Positions 5,280 through 7,320 of a stretch of 7,320 bases of DNA are shown one piece after another. Within the stretch, counting starts at the first letter, position 1, and each line of letters starts with the position of its first letter. The DNA comes from Nitrososphaera sp. GTDB taxonomy: Archaea; Thermoproteota; Nitrososphaeria; Nitrososphaerales; Nitrososphaeraceae. The notes beneath the pieces are model-generated. The model saw only the letters and a program-made list of their open reading frames with translations, searched no databases and had not been told where the DNA came from. A program made the translations under genes and the position numbers. The stretch covers positions 1-7,320 of the forward strand of contig JAICVG010000046.1 of assembly GCA_025935445.1 (NCBI GenBank), in the 5' to 3' direction.

Positions 5280-5300
5280 TGGGCCCGTCGGGATTAGAAC
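5280..5300 (-). other. tRNA 3'-end-like remnant (T-loop to acceptor end); right copy of the flanking repeat
   Basis: On the minus strand this reads GTTCTAAT (T-loop with G53), C61, CCGA, then acceptor-type CGGGCCC and A as discriminator, as in the last 21 bases of an archaeal tRNA. The rest of a tRNA is missing. The T-stem partner should be TCGGG but the bases are CGGAG (2 of 5 pairs), and no GGGCCCG 5' acceptor strand occurs upstream. ACTCC/GGAGT (5299-5303 and 5309-5313) forms a small adjacent hairpin. Site-specific integrases commonly recombine at tRNA 3' ends and leave such fragments, so an old attachment site is a reasonable reading; chance likeness is not excluded. Confidence 0.4.
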
Positions 5301-5513
5301 TCCGGGGAGGAGTCTTACTTCCTGAGCTTTAGAGACTGCCTATTGACTGCCACTCCAGTAAGCTATATCGCACTTCTAAAGTAGAATTTTGCTATAGAAG
5401 TAGGAAGCGGGAGAGGCAAAAGTTTAGCCAAGAAAGTCTGCAGGGATTTGAATTCTTGTCCGTTAGGTATGGTCCAATTTTTTCCATAGAAGAGTTTTAC
5501 CTGCCACTTAGCT
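5301..5513. other. Non-coding stretch between the tRNA-like remnant and the kinase gene
   Basis: It holds a direct repeat GACTGCC-TATT-GACTGCC (5334-5351) and an inverted repeat ACTTCTA/TAGAAGT (5372-5378 and 5395-5401, 16-nt spacer) with a nested TTCTA-AAG-TAGAA. No gene is credible here; a minus-strand frame running 5363-5611 mostly overlaps the kinase end in another frame. Confidence 0.4.
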
Positions 5514-7320
5514 TTAAAGTTCTTCTTGGTGCCTTTTTTCGAGAGGCAACGTAAATGTAATAGTCGCCCCTTTTCCATCAGCATTGTTCTCTGCCCACAT
5601 TCTACCGCCAAGGGCTTGGACTATACTGTTTGATATGTATAACCCCAGTCCTGTGCCTTTTTCTGACTTTGTAACGAATTTCTGAAAGAGTCGTGGCATA
5701 ATCTCTGGATCGATTCCAGAGCCTGTGTCCTTTACCGTGATCTGCGCGAGACCGTCAATGACTTGGGTCTTTACAATTATTGCTCCCTCTTTTGTAAACC
5801 TTAGCGCATTGTTAATTAGGTTTGACATGATCTGCTGTATGCGCTCCCTGTCACCTTTTACCATCAGCTTTTTGGGCTCGTACTTGATTTTCACTTTTTC
5901 CTTTTTGGGGTTCCCTGTCCGAATCGCACCCTCTAGATTATTTCTGTAGTCGATTATTATCGATGAAATGGCTTCATCCAGATCTATTGTTTGTGTATTC
6001 AAGGTCAAAGCTCCGCTTTCGATTTTGCTTACGTCTAGTATGTCTTGTGTGAGCCTCTCAAGTCTTCTTGCATTTCTAGCGATGACTTTCATCTCCTCAC
6101 TTCGTTCCCCGAACTCGGATTCAAGAATTTCTGACAATCCTAGAATTGGCTGTAGAGGTGTGCGAAGTTCATGCGCAGCTATGTTAATAAATTCCTTTTG
6201 AAGTTTATCATGGACGGTAAGCTGCTCATTAGCCTTCCTTAGCAGGGCTGTTCTCTGCGCTATAGTTTTTTCCAAGCTTTTGTTCCATTGAAGAATTACA
6301 AATGCAGCTGTAACGGCTGAGGCACCAATAGCTATGATGAGCAAGATAGAAAGATTTTTTTGATTCTCAACAAGTGCGGTTACCTCGGCAACCTGTGTAT
6401 ATGGTGCAATAACGTAAAGGACTCCAAACTGATTCCCTTCCAAGAGAATAGGCGTATAAACAAAGGCTGATTTTCCATTGATAGAGATGTCTTCTGAGCC
6501 AGAATATCCCTGCAGCCCCAGTTTGAAGCCTGAGCTCATCGTTCTAATTGTTTCTGGGCCAAGTGACTGCAGAAAAGACTGGAATTTTACGCCAAAGACA
6601 TTCTTGCTGACATATTCACTATCCTTTAAGTAAAGAATTATGCCAGTTCGATCTATGAGACCTACTTGACCCTCCAAGTTCGGCGATATTTGGCTCTCGA
6701 GGTACCTGCCCAATACATCAGTTCTGATTCCTGCTACAACTGTCCCTCTGAACTCATCTCCCAGGGAAGATCCAACGAAGGCTACAGGATCAAGCTGCGC
6801 AGACACATTCTTTCCAATTATTGGATATGACATGTAAAGCCTATTGATTCTATCATTAGAATCCACAATGCTAGAATAATAGACATTAAGTGTCGCCTTT
6901 GGTTCGCTAAAATAAAGCCTATAGCTTAGGTCTAATCCCCTGTACTGCTCATAGGCTGTTTGATTAAAGTTGCTTATCCACACTATTCTCCCATGTTTGT
7001 CAAGCCACATGTAAAAGTCGACCAGATCTGAGGTAGCCAACTGAGCTTCGTTTAAAATAGACGCTGCTACGCTCAGATCCCCTTCCTGAATAGACCGAGA
7101 CGCACCTATTGTCCGTATTAAAGAAGTGATATCATCAAGCTTGCTAGCCAAAGCATTACCTAGATTATAAGCTTGGATCTCGGCATTTGACCGGGTATCA
7201 CGAATTGATATCTCCTCGATCTGTGCCGCGGAATATTGAGAGTATTGGTAGGAGATCAGAGACAAGGAAATCGCAATAGCAGTGATTATTGCAATAATCC
7301 CAAGATTTCTCCTTGATCTC
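5514..7320 (-). CDS. Membrane sensor histidine kinase (Cache-like sensor, HisKA, HATPase_c), 5' end outside the window
   Basis: The frame is open to the right edge, about 601 codons, with no ATG at its visible beginning. The first visible residues, RSRRNLGIIAIITAIAIS, are a positively charged lead and a first membrane helix, so only a few codons are missing. TTG at 7263-7265 would cut that helix and is not the start. Counting residue 1 at that TTG, an extracytoplasmic sensor of the double-Cache type spans about 20-300 (with YRGLDLSYRLYF and MSYPIIG), and a second membrane helix spans 304-327. A coiled coil (328-355) leads without a HAMP domain to the HisKA H-box, EFINIAAHELRTPLQP, with phospho-acceptor His365 (codon 6171-6173). 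The ATPase domain has the N-box NLINNALRF, G1 DTGSGID, F-box LFQKFV and G2 GTGLGL. All catalytic boxes are intact. No receiver domain or response regulator lies in the window, so it is an orphan here; ligand unknown. Confidence 0.93.
   Translation of the reverse strand, partial: RSRRNLGIIAIITAIAISLSLISYQYSQYSAAQIEEISIRDTRSNAEIQAYNLGNALASKLDDITSLIRTIGASRSIQEGDLSVAASILNEAQLATSDLVDFYMWLDKHGRIVWISNFNQTAYEQYRGLDLSYRLYFSEPKATLNVYYSSIVDSNDRINRLYMSYPIIGKNVSAQLDPVAFVGSSLGDEFRGTVVAGIRTDVLGRYLESQISPNLEGQVGLIDRTGIILYLKDSEYVSKNVFGVKFQSFLQSLGPETIRTMSSGFKLGLQGYSGSEDISINGKSAFVYTPILLEGNQFGVLYVIAPYTQVAEVTALVENQKNLSILLIIAIGASAVTAAFVILQWNKSLEKTIAQRTALLRKANEQLTVHDKLQKEFINIAAHELRTPLQPILGLSEILESEFGERSEEMKVIARNARRLERLTQDILDVSKIESGALTLNTQTIDLDEAISSIIIDYRNNLEGAIRTGNPKKEKVKIKYEPKKLMVKGDRERIQQIMSNLINNALRFTKEGAIIVKTQVIDGLAQITVKDTGSGIDPEIMPRLFQKFVTKSEKGTGLGLYISNSIVQALGGRMWAENNADGKGATITFTLPLEKRHQEEL

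Noticed and set aside
5280..5360. A complete tRNA gene on the minus strand, possibly with a long variable arm or an intron
   Set aside because: Only the last 21 bases fit. The T-stem pairs in 2 of 5 positions, no matching 5' acceptor strand (GGGCCCG) exists upstream, and no anticodon stem could be formed.
5363..5611. Minus-strand frame of 82 codons overlapping the kinase end
   Set aside because: More than a third of it overlaps the kinase catalytic domain in another frame, and the remainder has no recognisable protein pattern.
7263..7265. TTG as the start codon of the histidine kinase
   Set aside because: The frame stays open to the right edge and the residues before the TTG complete a membrane helix with a basic lead, so the real start lies outside the window.
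1..7320. CRISPR array, insertion sequence or integrase gene
   Set aside because: No regularly spaced repeat units, transposase or integrase motifs, or terminal inverted repeats with a transposase frame were seen on either strand.

Overview
The window looks like a piece of a thaumarchaeal (Nitrososphaerota) chromosome, most likely from the soil or Nitrososphaera-like side of the phylum. The reasons are an archaeal TFB (TFIIB homologue) gene, a short winged-helix protein of the type abundant in these archaea, a membrane histidine kinase with a large extracytoplasmic sensor, and archaeal TATA elements 25-30 bp upstream of starts that look leaderless. This assignment is inference from gene content; no rRNA gene is present.

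Layout. Positions 1-250 hold the start of an unrecognised minus-strand gene that leaves the window on the left. Divergent to it, at 380-519, is a tiny zinc-finger (TRASH-like) gene that appears broken by a one-base frameshift. Positions 520-1030 are gene-poor, with an (AAT)7 microsatellite and one weak small ORF. A small charged hypothetical protein lies on the minus strand (1031-1282) behind a (GAA)5 tract. After about 450 bp of AT-rich non-coding DNA comes a two-gene unit on the plus strand: a winged-helix regulator (1738-2016) overlapping by 8 bp a 34-residue zinc-ribbon mini-protein (2009-2113). About 390 bp of non-coding DNA with short repeats leads to the TFB gene (2500-3423).

Positions 3424-3858 contain two ATG-repeat tracts, a T-rich stretch, a minus-strand reading frame without an ATG start, and a strong hairpin. 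A GatA/amidase-signature hydrolase (3859-5100, minus strand) follows. It keeps the Lys-Ser-Ser catalytic residues but is short in its C-terminal half and has an unusual nucleophile loop. On both sides of it lie direct copies of GGGCCCGTYGGGATT. The right-hand copy reads on the minus strand like the T-loop to acceptor end of an archaeal tRNA with no tRNA body attached. From 5514 to the right edge runs an orphan sensor histidine kinase (minus strand) whose first few codons lie outside the window.

How the genes relate: no long operon is visible. The theme is regulation (winged helix plus zinc ribbon, TFB, histidine kinase) amid a relatively high share of non-coding DNA, gene remnants and trinucleotide repeats, typical of an accessory or rearranging segment. 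The most unusual features are the tRNA-end-like repeats bracketing the amidase, the overlapping winged-helix/zinc-ribbon pair, and the frameshifted zinc-finger gene that still has a well-placed promoter.
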